The notes beneath the pieces were generated by a model. It ran no database searches, was not told the DNA's origin, and worked only from the letters and a program-made list of their open reading frames with translations. Both the position numbers and the translations under genes were made by a program. DNA of 64,000 nt from NCBI GenBank assembly GCA_019915015.1, contig JAHBBC010000029.1, forward strand, positions 372,001 through 436,000, read 5' to 3'. Origin of the DNA: Auriscalpium vulgare. Taxonomy: Eukaryota; Basidiomycota; Agaricomycetes; Russulales; Auriscalpiaceae. The stretch's first letter is position 1; each line of letters starts with the position of its first letter. Positions 24,301-34,711 of the stretch are shown piece by piece.

Positions 24301-24589
24301 TTGGACGATAGAGGTGGCTGGCGTTTGCTAAGGCGGCTGTTAGAGAGGAGGATAGGGTGAAAACTGAGGAGCGCACCTCTCGATGACGGACAAGCTTCTC
24401 GGCTCGTATATCAAGCGAAAGTATCTGCGGAGAAGGGTGAAGGCTGCGATTTCTATGGCAAAGATGGCACCGTTGAGGACCAAGGCGGTCTCGAACGTCT
24501 TTGTCGAGGCGGTGGTAGCTCCATTGAGGTTGGACGACCTGGTGGAAATGAGTGCGTGAACAGGGGAGCATGGGGAGAGAGGCGCACAT
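21313..24589 (-). CDS. CSC1/OSCA-type calcium-permeable stress-gated cation channel
   Basis: A member of the DUF221/RSN1_7TM family (CSC1, OSCA, TMEM63), mechanically or osmotically gated cation channels of the plasma membrane. Minus-strand exons: 24589-24588 (two bases), 24538-24377, 24327-24023, 23972-23004, 22948-22701, 22640-22513, 22454-21983, 21924-21313; 965 aa. After an N-terminal membrane segment (ALVLNGAIFAIEIAAFTLL) come the late-exocytosis-type region with SRYAAHVIVAW, the cytosolic loop with GIPTKYLSEAAVTRLFSHLPG and the FVLFNRQIAAHLA element, then the 7TM core (LALSWAATIGIIITWAIP, IIFRTLARLEG, LYYVKLVLMG, GYSIISPIINGL). A long Ser/Pro acidic tail follows. The start codon appears split: AT (24589-24588) joins G (24538) across a 49-bp intron. 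That first exon is the weak point. Confidence 0.85.
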
Positions 24590-25519
24590 CGGTGGAGAGC
24601 CTCCTCTGAGAAAAGAAGAAAGAAAAGAGCGAAGATGGCGCTGTGGGGCGGGTCAGAAGGATATAAAGGCATGGCCAGAGAATGGGCGAGCCTGGTGGCC
24701 GTCGTCAGAGGCTTGCCTTTCTGGGTCCACACCACTCTGACGTCACTGCCGACCGTCGGTTGCCGTCGTCACCGCTCGCTCGCAGTAAGCACTCTTGGGC
24801 ACAGTCTCTTGGGCACAGGAGTCAGGCAGTCGAGGAGGCGGTCAGGGAGAGGGTAGAGGGCGGGGATGCTGGAAAATGCTTGCTGTCCAACGCCTTTTAT
24901 ACTGATAGTAAATATAGGTCCGCTTCTAGTCTGTCAGGAACGCGACGTCTTTCCACAAGGTGGCTCGATTGACAGCAACATGATTGGAATATCCCCACAA
25001 TTTCGTCACTCGCCGCCGCAAGACGTCCCCAGTACAGCGGCCGGACGAAGAGCTTGCGGAAACAACGCCTCAACTGCGCCTAGCAAGGCGAGGCCAGTCC
25101 TTGTTCTCACCGGCTGGTGACCGGCTTCCAACGTCCAAGTTGACTTCACCACCGAGTCGAATATGATGATGCAGACTGGCTCCACACTATTCTTCGCCTC
25201 GACCACGCGAGCTGACCCCCGCACATATATCGCAGCGGCGCTAACCCCACAGGCACCGTTCCATTCCCTTTCCGCATTTTGACTTGATGAATGCTTCTTC
25301 CAGCCTCGAGGCACCTGTGCTGCGATGTCGCGCAAGGCGGTTGTAGAGCGCGCAGAGGCTAGAACCTACACATCGATTTCTCTTCGCCAATGTCGGCCAC
25401 GACGACGAGCAAAGACCGGCCCTTCAAACGTCAACAAGCTGTGCGTGCTAGGCCCTACGGTGGGAAATCAGGATCGTCCTGCAACTCACGAAAGTGATAC
25501 TTATCTTACCTTTCCACAG
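24590..25519. other. Intergenic, CSC1 promoter side
   Basis: About 930 bp upstream of CSC1 and downstream of the DUF6535 gene, both minus strand. A minus-strand CTTTATATCC at about 24660-24669 could be the CSC1 TATA element, some 75 bases before the start. No gene supported. Confidence 0.45.
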
Positions 25520-28030
25520 CTACCGCTGCCCACCCACCATCGGAATGTACACCATCTCAAAAACTTTCTCGTTAGACTGACTGCCCAAATCCGCCTCCGA
25601 CACGTCGGGCAGCGCCTCCGCAATGGGCCGCAGATACTCGATCAACACGATCCAGCGTGAGCGGCCGGACATCGCGGGATCTTCTCGACGCTGGCCGTGC
25701 GTGTTCGCCTCCGCGGGATCGTCCTGCCACTCATCCTCCGCCACCGACGCCAGCTGGTGCACGAGGTTCCATAGCTCGACGAATGCGGCCTGTGTCCCAC
25801 CCGATGCCACCGCGGGATCCAAGCCCGTGCGCAGCTGGAACAGCGTGTCCCACAGCACGTCGAGGCTACGCTCCGCGACCGTGGGGGACTGAAGCAGGGG
25901 GAGGACGCCGGAGACGAGGCTGATGATGTTCACGAGGTACCCGTCCGGCGGGCACTCCTTGTACTGCACGAAGCGGTCGCGCAGACCCGCGGTCGGCTCA
26001 ACGAGGCTCGCGAGCTTCACCGCGCTGTACCCGATGATGCCGTCTTCGACGCGCCGCAGGAAGTGCTGCGCGGCGTGCGCACTTCTCACGAAGGCGCCCA
26101 GCGCGACGAGCGGGTCCGGGTCGCGCTTCTGTTCCGTGAGGGAGAGCCAGCCGACGACAGGGCGCAAGAGGTCGGTGAGCCGCGTCCACCGGTCTTGTAC
26201 GGGCACGTTCCCGTCGACCAAGGACTGCAGCGGCGCAGGGGCGATGCGCATGCTCTCGAAGCTGTGCACCCGAACTACGTTGGGGACCTTTCCAGTGCGT
26301 TGTGTATTTATCTTGCTGTTCATCTCCGTCTTTGATCGGGCCAGACCCAGAATATCGTTCCACAGACCTAGGAAGGCCGTGCGGATGGTAGGAGAGGTCG
26401 CGGCAGGCGTGAAGTCTACCCAGCGCTTGATTGTTATGATAGTGTCCCAGACAATCTGAAGATCTGCAGGGGAAATCTCCTCAGAGAGGAGGAGCGGTAC
26501 CACGCCAGAGACATAGGAATACAAGTTGATGATGTCGCCGTTGCAGATGAGCTCGTCCCGCTCGTCGCAGCGTCCGATCATCTCATGTGGGGGGTCGATG
26601 AGGGCGAGCGACAGGGCGCGGTCAAACGCAATCTGCCCGGTCTTGATCCTCTGCATGAAGTGGTACGCAGCCATCGCGGCGGTGCTCATAGCCAGTGAAG
26701 AGATGGTGCGGTCATGATCGTTCTTGAGGAGGTTCAACATGTCCCAGGTCGGCAGCACGAGGCCAAAATAATTGCTCTTCGGGTGCATAAAGTGCGTCAA
26801 ATGACGCACAGCGGTGACACAAGTCAATGCCCGTCGCCGCCGCGCACTCTCCTTGAGCCCGCGGGAGCCGTTGACGCAGGTCAGAATGAGTCGGCTGGCC
26901 AAGATGAGCGGATTCATCGCGTCCGAGGTATACAAAAAGGACTCGACTGTTGGGCCCGGGTGTTGGACTGTGTTAGACTGTAGGAAGCCAGGTATGCCTT
27001 CCAAGAAGGACTCCAGATCATCGTCGTCCTCAAGGGCAGCGAGCGTCCAGCTTAGCGCCTTGCGATCAATCTCCATCTCCTCGGCGGTCAACCTCTCCGC
27101 GCGCGCATGCATCGGCGGCCGGCGCGAGAACATGCGGGAGAAGAGAGACAGCGCACGCGCAATCGCCACGGAGCTAAATGGCGTGCGGTACGGGATGTTC
27201 GAGCGCACGTGCGGCAGCACGGTGAGCAGCAGGTACGCGGAGGCGCACGCGCTGACGAACGCGAGCGTCACGCCCGCGACGGTGCGGTTGATGGGGAGGA
27301 GGAACTCGACCATGCCTGCGAAGAACAAGAACACCGCGACGTGCAGCAGGGCGGGAATCGTCTCGACGACCTCGGACATCCGGTAGCGCTGCACACCGTC
27401 GAACAGGTGTGCGCGTAGGCGCGCGCGCTTGTGCGGTGCGGCTCGGCTCTGGACGAGGTGCAGGTAGCGCCGTGCCCACTGCTGCATGAGTGTTGCGGCG
27501 AGTGCGCACGTCAGACTGAGTGTGAGGCTGAGGAACCACAGGACGTTGACCCGGACGGCAGAGGATGGCGTGTGGAATGTGGAATTGGGAGGAGGCAGTA
27601 CGGGCTGCGCGGTGCCATTGGATGCAAGCTGCTGCAGGATCTGCCCGAGCAAAACAACAGCGGTGTCATTTGAGTCGGGACTGAGGTTTTTGTAGCTTTC
27701 TATAATAAACGCGGCGACGGTTGCGGAGAAGAGGCCAGTCTATAGGTAGGCGACGCTTAGCACAGAGCTGGGGCCTGGGCCTGAGGCCTGAGGTGTGGAT
27801 GCGTACGAATATGAGCGTGCCGTCGGCGTCTCCCCTCCACGTTTCTACTAGCGCTGCATCTTGCTTGTCTGCAATGGACAGATAGACAGACCACAACTTT
27901 CCCGAGCTGTCCCCGTAGCCTTCATCTAGAACAATTAAGGAAGAAGAATAAAGACAAACGCATTCGGCGTACCTCCAGCAAACCCTGCGGGGACGGCTTC
28001 CTTTTCGATGTCAGGATGAACGACGGCCAT
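25520..28030 (-). CDS. DUF6535-domain multi-pass membrane protein
   Basis: DUF6535 proteins are abundant in Agaricomycetes and of unknown function. Minus-strand exons 28030-27973, 27925-27807 and 27739-25520 give 798 aa. The domain spans about residues 20-270: SGKLWSVYLSIADKQD, TWRGDADGTLIFTGLFS, the first membrane segment LFSATVAAFIIES, then NVLWFLSLTLSLTCALAATLMQQWARRY, a helix pair LLHVAVFLFFAGMVEFLLPI and VTLAFVSACASAYLLLTVLP. A large soluble helical C-terminus of some 500 residues follows with no motif I recognise. The order of membrane segments and the ARRYL motif are diagnostic. The start MAVVHPDIEKEA was chosen because it splices in frame. It is divergent from the FMO gene. Confidence 0.85.
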
Positions 28031-28633
28031 ATCATGGGAGCAAGCAGACCGAGAATCTGACACCTTGAACGCGGTGGCAGGAAGGGGAAGGCGGCCTAGG
28101 AAAGCTTCAAGTGTGTGGAGGCGCCAGTGATATTCTCCATGTTACCATCATGAGCGCTTGAGTCGCATTATTGCTGTGCGCAGCGAGGGTCAGGCTCCTA
28201 CCCACCGGCACGCCGAGGTTCGCTGTGATAGTCGTGTTCAAGGATTCGAACTTTGAAGGGGAAGTGATGACACGCCTCAGCTCAGTATGTATAGATATTC
28301 ACGTCATCCCGTACTTATCAAAATCACCTTCCTAAGATATCGCAGCGAACGTCAGCGAGGTGGTGGGCAGGAGCCTGAGCGAGGGTATGACAGCTAGCGA
28401 GCAGGAATCTCGTCGCGATCGCTATCTCGGAATATCTGCCGAGAGACTTGTCATCACGCAAAAGCAGGCAAAAGCACACAATATTGACTTTCCACGACCG
28501 GCGACGCTCACTCGAAACAAATGGCTGCTCATACCCCTGTCGCTACCACCATCGGTGTAGATTCAGGATAGCCTTGTCAGATCCGTGCCAGGCTTTTATC
28601 AATCGCACACACTCGGCTCTCCATCCGCGTATC
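28031..28633. promoter_or_regulatory. Divergent promoter region DUF6535 / FMO-like
   Basis: About 600 bp between two divergent starts; no gene supported and no clear TATA on either side. An ATG at 28448 is in frame with the FMO protein but the 62 extra codons look non-coding. Confidence 0.45.
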
Positions 28634-30217
28634 ATGGCGGACCACATATCCAGTGAATATCCTTCTTCCGCCGGACCCAACGTCCGCAGCCTGAAAGATT
28701 TTTCTCCAGCCCCTGTCGTCGACTCTGACGGCGCAGAGTCGAAGCGGATCTGCATTATCGGGGCAGGCGCGAACGGGCTAGGCACGCTCAAGGTGCTCGC
28801 GGACACTCCTCAAGTCCAGTCAGGCCTGTGGACGCCCATCGCGTACGAGGAGCGGGAGGATATTGGCGGTATCTGGTGCGTCCTCGCTCCCTATCCCGCG
28901 CGCAACGCCAAACTGATACCACTCTACAGGCTGCCCTCCCCGCCGACAGGCAACCCTCCTGCAAGCCCGCTCTATGACTCGCTCACCACGAACATTCCTC
29001 ACCCTATCATGGCATACGCGAGCTTCGACTTCCCGCCGAGCAGCGCGCTGTACCCCACGGCCGCGGCCGTGCAGCAGTACCTGCTCGCCTACGCCGCGCA
29101 CTTCGGGCTGCGGCGCTTCGTGCAGTTCCGCACGCGCGTGGAGGAGGCACGGTGGGATGCCGCGCGCGCTGTGTGGCGCGTGCGACTGTCTACGGGGGAG
29201 CAGCGCGACTTCGAGTTCATCGTCGTAGCGAATGGGCACTATCGCAAGCCACGGTACCCCGCTGTGCCGGGGCTGCAGAAATGGCTGGACGAGGGGCGTG
29301 CAATCCACTCGGCATGGTATCGCAGACCAGGCGATCTCGCGCACCACCAGAAGGTCTTAGTCGTTGGCGGCGGACCGAGTGCGATAGACGTCAGTACGGA
29401 GTTGCGCACGGTCGTGCCGCTCCTTCTGCACTCTGTACCCAGCCTAACGCCAATCCCGGGAAATTTCGTGTTTCCTGACGACACGAGCACCTATAGGAAG
29501 GTGCCCAGGGTCGCAGAATATCGGGACAACGGGGCGCTCGTGTACGTTGACGGCACGACCGAGTCCGGCGTTGACCTGGTCATCCTGGGGACCGGCTACG
29601 AGACGGCATTCGAGTTCCTGCCCGGGCTCGACGAGACCGTCCCGCCCGTGCCCCCGCCGCTGCCCTTGCACCTGCACAACTCGACCTACCACGCTTTCCC
29701 GCTCGCGAAGCACCTCTTCCCGCTGCAGGCCGACTTCCCGCCGGCAAGCATCGCGTTTCCCGGGCTGCCCATCCGGGTTGCGCCGTTCCCGCTCTTCGAG
29801 GACCAGGCGCGCGCGATCGTGCGCGTGCTTGCGGACCCCACGGCGCTGGACACGACCGCAGAGGCGGTCGACATAGTTGCGCGCGCGCAGGCGCTCGTTG
29901 AAGAGGAAGGCACGGCTGATGCGCTGCGCCTCGCGCAGGTGTGGTTCCGTTTCGCGCAGTTCGAGCCGTTCGAATATCGCGCGGAACTGAACGCTTTTGC
30001 GAACGGCGGGGAGGCGTGGGCGGCCCCGAAGTGGGAGCTGGAGGTATGGGATCGGAAGATCGATCTGAGGACGGAATGGAATGCGCTGGTGAAGGCGGGA
30101 CAGGCAGATGTATGGGTGAAGGATGTGGGCAACGGCGGGCAGGAGGAGTGGGTGGACTTGTGCTATCGACTGATCAAACGGTTCGATGAGCGGGCGGCGG
30201 ACAAGGCGAAGCTGTGA
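28634..30217 (+). CDS. FMO-like FAD/NADPH monooxygenase, intronless
   Basis: A class B flavin monooxygenase-like protein of 527 aa in one exon, unusual in this intron-rich window. The FAD fold starts at RICIIGAGANGLG (GxGxxG, about residue 37), followed by YEEREDIGGIW. The region before the second nucleotide site reads FIVVANGHYRKPRYPAVPG, then HSAWYR (reminiscent of the FMO fingerprint but without its FxG), then the NADPH site VLVVGGGPSAIDV (GxGxxA-like). LVILGTGYET matches the C-terminal FATGY motif. Family members oxygenate nucleophilic N or S, or insert oxygen next to ketones; the substrate cannot be read here. The start at 28634 is preferred over in-frame 28448 because conservation-like sequence begins there. 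Confidence 0.85.
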   Translation: MADHISSEYPSSAGPNVRSLKDFSPAPVVDSDGAESKRICIIGAGANGLGTLKVLADTPQVQSGLWTPIAYEEREDIGGIWCVLAPYPARNAKLIPLYRLPSPPTGNPPASPLYDSLTTNIPHPIMAYASFDFPPSSALYPTAAAVQQYLLAYAAHFGLRRFVQFRTRVEEARWDAARAVWRVRLSTGEQRDFEFIVVANGHYRKPRYPAVPGLQKWLDEGRAIHSAWYRRPGDLAHHQKVLVVGGGPSAIDVSTELRTVVPLLLHSVPSLTPIPGNFVFPDDTSTYRKVPRVAEYRDNGALVYVDGTTESGVDLVILGTGYETAFEFLPGLDETVPPVPPPLPLHLHNSTYHAFPLAKHLFPLQADFPPASIAFPGLPIRVAPFPLFEDQARAIVRVLADPTALDTTAEAVDIVARAQALVEEEGTADALRLAQVWFRFAQFEPFEYRAELNAFANGGEAWAAPKWELEVWDRKIDLRTEWNALVKAGQADVWVKDVGNGGQEEWVDLCYRLIKRFDERAADKAKL

Positions 30218-30466
30218 AGTTATCCGAACATAGCTAGGGTAAGCAACTGTACGTTGTTACTGGTCTGGTAGTGTACACGCGACGCGACACGGACACGTGT
30301 TTGCTGTCTTGGATGCACGTGCCAAGAAGGTCTAGCAGGTTCTGTGGTGGCTGACGAAGTAACTCCCGTCGGGCATCGCGACGACCATATTACAGAGCAC
30401 AATCAACTCTTTCTCTGCACAACCATCGTGTCGCTCTTCAGTAGCTTCCTGAGGCCTCAGACATCC

Positions 30467-32188
30467 ATGGCAGACCGCGGCGGCTTGCCCCTCTTGAGCG
30501 GCCCCGCCCCGCCCCCGCACGACTCCTCCAGGGCTGACATCAGTTGCCGCAGGTGTAACAAGGAGTTCAACATCATCTTCACGCGTGCGAAGCGTTGTAA
30601 TCACTGCGGTGAGCGTCCTGACCAGGCCTGTATGAATGGGCACGCGGCTGACACGTTGGCAGGTTACAACTACTGCTCCTCGTGCTCAGACTATCAGGCG
30701 CTCATGCCGCGGCAGGGCATGGACTCAGGCTATGACGCAGTGCCTGTATGCGCGTTCTGCATCGAGAATCTCACCAGTATGTTCTTGATGGTCTGCAGTG
30801 ATTCGTGCGTCTGACCCGACTATGCAGTCACCGCGGGCGGGCGCAATTACTTGAGAACCCTATCACTCGCCAGATTGAAGCGCTACGTTGACGCGTACAA
30901 CATTAAGGCTGTGGGTGTCCTCGAGAAGGATGATCTGATTAACAAGATGATTGGGGCCAGGGTGCGTTTGCTTTCGCATGCGTTGATGTCATCTACTCAA
31001 TGCGTAATTCGTCTCAAGGGTCAGAATGGGTGCTTGCCGCATGTCAATGAGGTGAGTTTATTAACCGTAAGCTCCTGGGTATGGTCAACTCATCGTGGGC
31101 AGACCTACTATCGAAAGTACTCTGTACCCAACGGTCGTACGGGACGGCCTCGGGGATTGTTCTCTAGAGGAGATCCCGTACCGACGCCTCAGCAGCCTGC
31201 ACGCTCTACGAATCCCCCAACAACCTTCGCGCGACCAGATCTTGACCCTGATGTCCAGCGCCAACCGTCTTCGTCGCAGTCGCAGTCACGCAGAGCTCCC
31301 CCGCGTGCACAACCATACCCTCCACCGCGGTCGACGCCTCCACCCGTGCACTCGCCGCGACCTGAGCAAGCGAATAGCACTCCACCTCCATTCCCGCGCC
31401 CGAATACGGTACATCCCACTGGACCTGGCAATATGCCAGGAACCTGGGCAAGTGACCACCCATCACGCGCTGCGTCTGCGGCACCTGCGCCCCCTCCCCG
31501 TGCACCAACACCTGTCCCCACTCTGGACCAGCTTCTGGATATGACGGAGGTGGCGATGTCTGCACTGTCCATCAGCTCGCTGAAGGCAGTTCTCTTTCAC
31601 AACCACGTCAACGCACGGCTGCTGCTGGAGAAGAGCGAGCTAGTGCAGCGGGTGAAGGCGCTGGTGGAGGACGAGCGGCGGGAGCGCGCACGGGAGGCCG
31701 CGGTGCATGCGCGCGAGGAGGAGGAGATCATCGCGAGACAACACGCTATGATGGAGGAGCACCGCGCGCGCGAGGAGCAGGTGCGCGAGGATCGCGAAGC
31801 GCGTGAACGTGAAGAGGCTGCTCCTGCCACTACACCTACTCCCGACGGCGACGGCACTCCTGCGACGGTCGACAGCGGAGCACCGTCTCCGCCGAAAGCC
31901 ATGCCACCTCTCCGTCCCAACGCCGCCGCGGAACTCGAGCGTACCGGGCTCTGCGTCATCTGCCAAGATGAGGAAGCTAACATCGCGATCGTCGACTGCG
32001 GGTGCGTCCTTAATCTGCTTCGTTCCGAATAACGAGGCTTCTGACGACCCCTGTTGGTGTCCCATGACAGACATTTGGCCATGTGCCGCAATTGCTCTGA
32101 CCTTGTGATGGGCTCTTCACGCGAGTGTCCATTGTGTCGGACGCGCATTGTAACGGAAGCGCGCTTGTTGCGCATATTCAAGACATAA
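30467..32188 (+). CDS. FYVE-like / SAP-like / RING E3 ligase, CARP (RNF34/RFFL)-like
   Basis: Exons: 30467-30608, 30663-30776, 30828-30961, 31019-31051, 31103-32001, 32071-32188, giving 479 aa. Domain order: an N-terminal FYVE-type zinc finger (CRRCNKEF ... RCNHCGYNYCSSC ... VPVCAFC, about residues 25-85), a SAP-like helix pair (LSLARLKRYVDAYNIKAVGVLEKDDLINKM), a Pro/Ser/Arg-rich linker, a second SAP-like block (ALSISSLKAVLFHNHVN ... KSELVQRVKAL), a charged coiled coil (EEEEIIARQHAMMEEHRARE), and a C-terminal RING (CVICQDEEANIAIVDCGH ... CRNC ... CPLCRTRI). This is the architecture of animal CARP1/CARP2 ligases, which act on endosomal and death-receptor signalling. Function here is inferred from architecture only. 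A 33-base exon (31019-31051) is the shortest in the gene. Confidence 0.85.
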
Positions 32189-32719
32189 CGGAGGTGGAAC
32201 GCGGTGCGGCGTCGGGTTCCCGGCGTTGCTTCCGCGCGCGGTGTGCGATTGATCAGTTATGTGTATTGTTTCTCGAGCTTCGGTAGAGGTTGCTCCTGGC
32301 AAATGAGATGACGCGGCCAATGAGGTCGTCGACCATATGCACGCACCGTGGTCTAGAGTGGGTTTGCGGGCCCTTCTTGCGAGCAGAATATTGCCTAGCG
32401 AGTGCGCGTCGAGGCCAGGACCTATCTATCAGTGATGGCCATGCTCCGCTATCAGAGAGGACGAGGACGACCGACGTTCCGACGGCGCCCAGACGCGGCT
32501 GGCCGAAACTGGCCTGGGCGCGGCCCGCGAGACAGGGCACGTGACAGGATACGCCCGTAGCGCGCCGAGCGCGTCGCGCGCCCTCCTTGGGTTCCAGACT
32601 CCCTCATTTTCCGCGGCCGGCCGGGGAGGAGCGTTGTGTATATAAGGACCCTCCGCTTCCTCGCAGCTCTCCATCATCCTCTGGTTCACCACCACAGCAT
32701 TTCTCCTATCTCATCTACC
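32189..32719. promoter_or_regulatory. Upstream region and promoter of the alcohol dehydrogenase
   Basis: About 530 bp with no gene. The last 80 bases have the layout of a strong basidiomycete promoter: TATATAAG at 32639-32646, then a long CT/CA-rich leader running into TCTACCATG at 32720. The TATA box sits 74 bases before the ATG. Confidence 0.7.
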
Positions 32720-34120
32720 ATGTCCAACATCCCCAAGACTCAGAAGGTCGCCATCGTCGAGAGCTCGACGGCCCCCATCCATGTCGTCAACGACTACCCG
32801 GTCAAGCAGCCCCAGGACCTCGCTCCCGGCGAGTGCCTCGTCAAGATGCACTGCACCGGCGTGTGCCACACCGACCTCCACGCCCGCAAAGGCGACTGGC
32901 CGGTGAAGCCCAAGCGCCCTCTCATCGGCGGCCACGAAGGTGTCGGCGAGATCGTTGCCATCGGCGAGCACACCTCTCAATCGCCGGTCAAGGTCGGCGA
33001 CCGTGTCGGTATCAAGTGGCTCGCGGACTCGTGCTTGGACTGCGAGACCTGCCGCAAGGGCCTCGAGCAGAGTACGTTATCTCGTCTTTTCTCAGCCCAA
33101 TCGCACACTGACGTCATGGCGCGCAGGCTGCTTGAATGCCAAGCTCTCCGGATACACCGTCGACGGTACCTTTGCGCAATACGTTGTACGTCCTGTCATC
33201 CCGTCGACCCTCCACACATCCTTGACAACGTCGCTCACAAGGTGTCCTACGTGAAACACGTTACCCCCATCCCCGACGCTCTGGAAAGCACCGAAGCAGC
33301 TTCGATTCTCTGTGCCGTAAGCATTCCAGGGCCATGAGCACACGGATCCCATCTGATCAATGATGGTATCAGGGCGTAACGGTGTACCGCGCTCTCAAGT
33401 ATAGCCAGACCACCATTGGCGATTGGGTGGTTCTTCCCGGTGCCGGTGGAGGCCTCGGCCATCTTGGTATGTGCTCCATTTTATGCATCGGCGCCATCAG
33501 TTATTCATCGGCCTATCACAGCTGTCCAATATGCCAAAGCTATGGGCCTCCGTGTTGTAGCCATCGGTACGTCTCATCAGCTACACCTTCGATGTCCCAT
33601 CTGACTCGATTCGGCCCGCAGATACTGGTGCAGACAAGAAGGAGCTGTGCCTGAAGCTCGGCGCCGAGGTCTGGATTGACTTCAAGGAGTCGAAGGACAT
33701 CGTCAAGGACATCAAGGACGCAACCGGCGGTTTCGGCGCACATGCCGCCGTCGTGACCACTGCGTCGAGCTCTGGCTACGAGCAGGCCATCGAATACCTG
33801 CGCGAGGGCGGCAAGCTCATGGCTGTCGGCCTCCCGGGTGAGGCCAAGCTGAACGCCTCCATCTTCTTTACCGTCTTCAAGAGCATCAGCATCCTCGGGT
33901 CTTACGTCGGCAACCGGCAGGATGCCCGGGAGGCTGTAGACATCGCCGCACGCGGGCAGGTCAAGTGCTACTACTCAGTGAAGCCACTGGGTGCTCTCTC
34001 CGAGTACGTCGTCCATCTGTGCTAGCGAAGGCTGTGCTGATCTGTATGCGTGTTTGTAGGGTCTACGAGGACTTGGAGAAGGGCAAGATTGCCGGCCGCA
34101 TTGTGCTCAACATGGAGTGA
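32720..34120 (+). CDS. Zinc-dependent alcohol dehydrogenase (ADH1 family)
   Basis: A cytosolic medium-chain ADH that interconverts ethanol and acetaldehyde with NAD. Exons: 32720-33071, 33127-33185, 33242-33316, 33373-33466, 33522-33566, 33622-34003, 34060-34120; 355 aa, the expected length. Catalytic zinc ligands: Cys49 in CTGVCHTDLH, His72-Glu73 in GGHEGVG. Structural zinc ligands: Cys105, 108, 111 and 119 (CLDCETCRKGLEQSC, joined across intron 1). The Rossmann motif GAGGGLGHLA is at about 185-194, and IDTGADK follows for NAD selection. The C-terminus EKGKIAGRIVLNM is typical. All six introns are 55-56 bp. The TATA box and CT-rich leader suggest high expression. Confidence 0.93.
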
Positions 34121-34711
34121 GCGCGACACCCAAAAACCTGTCGGTGTGCCATGCCGATGTGTGGATGGCACGACCGACTGGACTCGTACGGACGGTAGAC
34201 CATGCAGCAGTGTAACACCAAACCAATTTTCTTATGTACATCTTCGCTATGCCGCTTTGTATTCTCTCTCACGAAGCCGTTAAACCATTGTAATGAGACG
34301 TTGTTGAAACATCCGCTTACCCACTGCAAACAAAGGGTATCCGGTAGAACGAAGTTCGGACGCGCTGTCTTTCACCGCCGCTCACAATGCGGCTGTAGGC
34401 CCAGCTGGCAGTGCTAGAGCGCTTCTCGTCGACGTCCTTGGCTTACTCTAGTACTACCAGCCCACAAGCTTGACAACCGTCCTACAGACTCCTACTACTA
34501 CTAGTCGGTTCTGAGTGCATGCCTCCGATACGTATTGAACGCGCGTAACGAGCGTCGCGTGAGATGCAGGATTTGGCGTGCGCAGCGTGTCTCTTGATCA
34601 CGATCAAATGATATAATTGGCCGTCACCGCGTAACTCAGGAGACACATTCGAGTCTCCAGCTGCTTGAACTTGGCTTGACCTTCCCCTGTCCCATCACTA
34701 TCGCCGTCATC
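34121..34711. other. Intergenic ADH to P450
   Basis: About 590 bp holding the ADH 3' end and the promoter of the first P450 of the pair. No gene supported. Confidence 0.5.

Noticed and set aside
25923..27418. Plus-strand frames of up to 190 codons
   Set aside because: They mirror the GC-biased third positions of the DUF6535 gene on the minus strand and lack motifs.
28230..28260. B-box-like AGTTCGAATCC on the minus strand
   Set aside because: No A-box at the right distance and no acceptor stem could be drawn.
28448..28633. N-terminal extension of the FMO-like protein
   Set aside because: The 62 extra residues are Arg/Cys/His-rich and unlike the family; the domain begins soon after the ATG at 28634.
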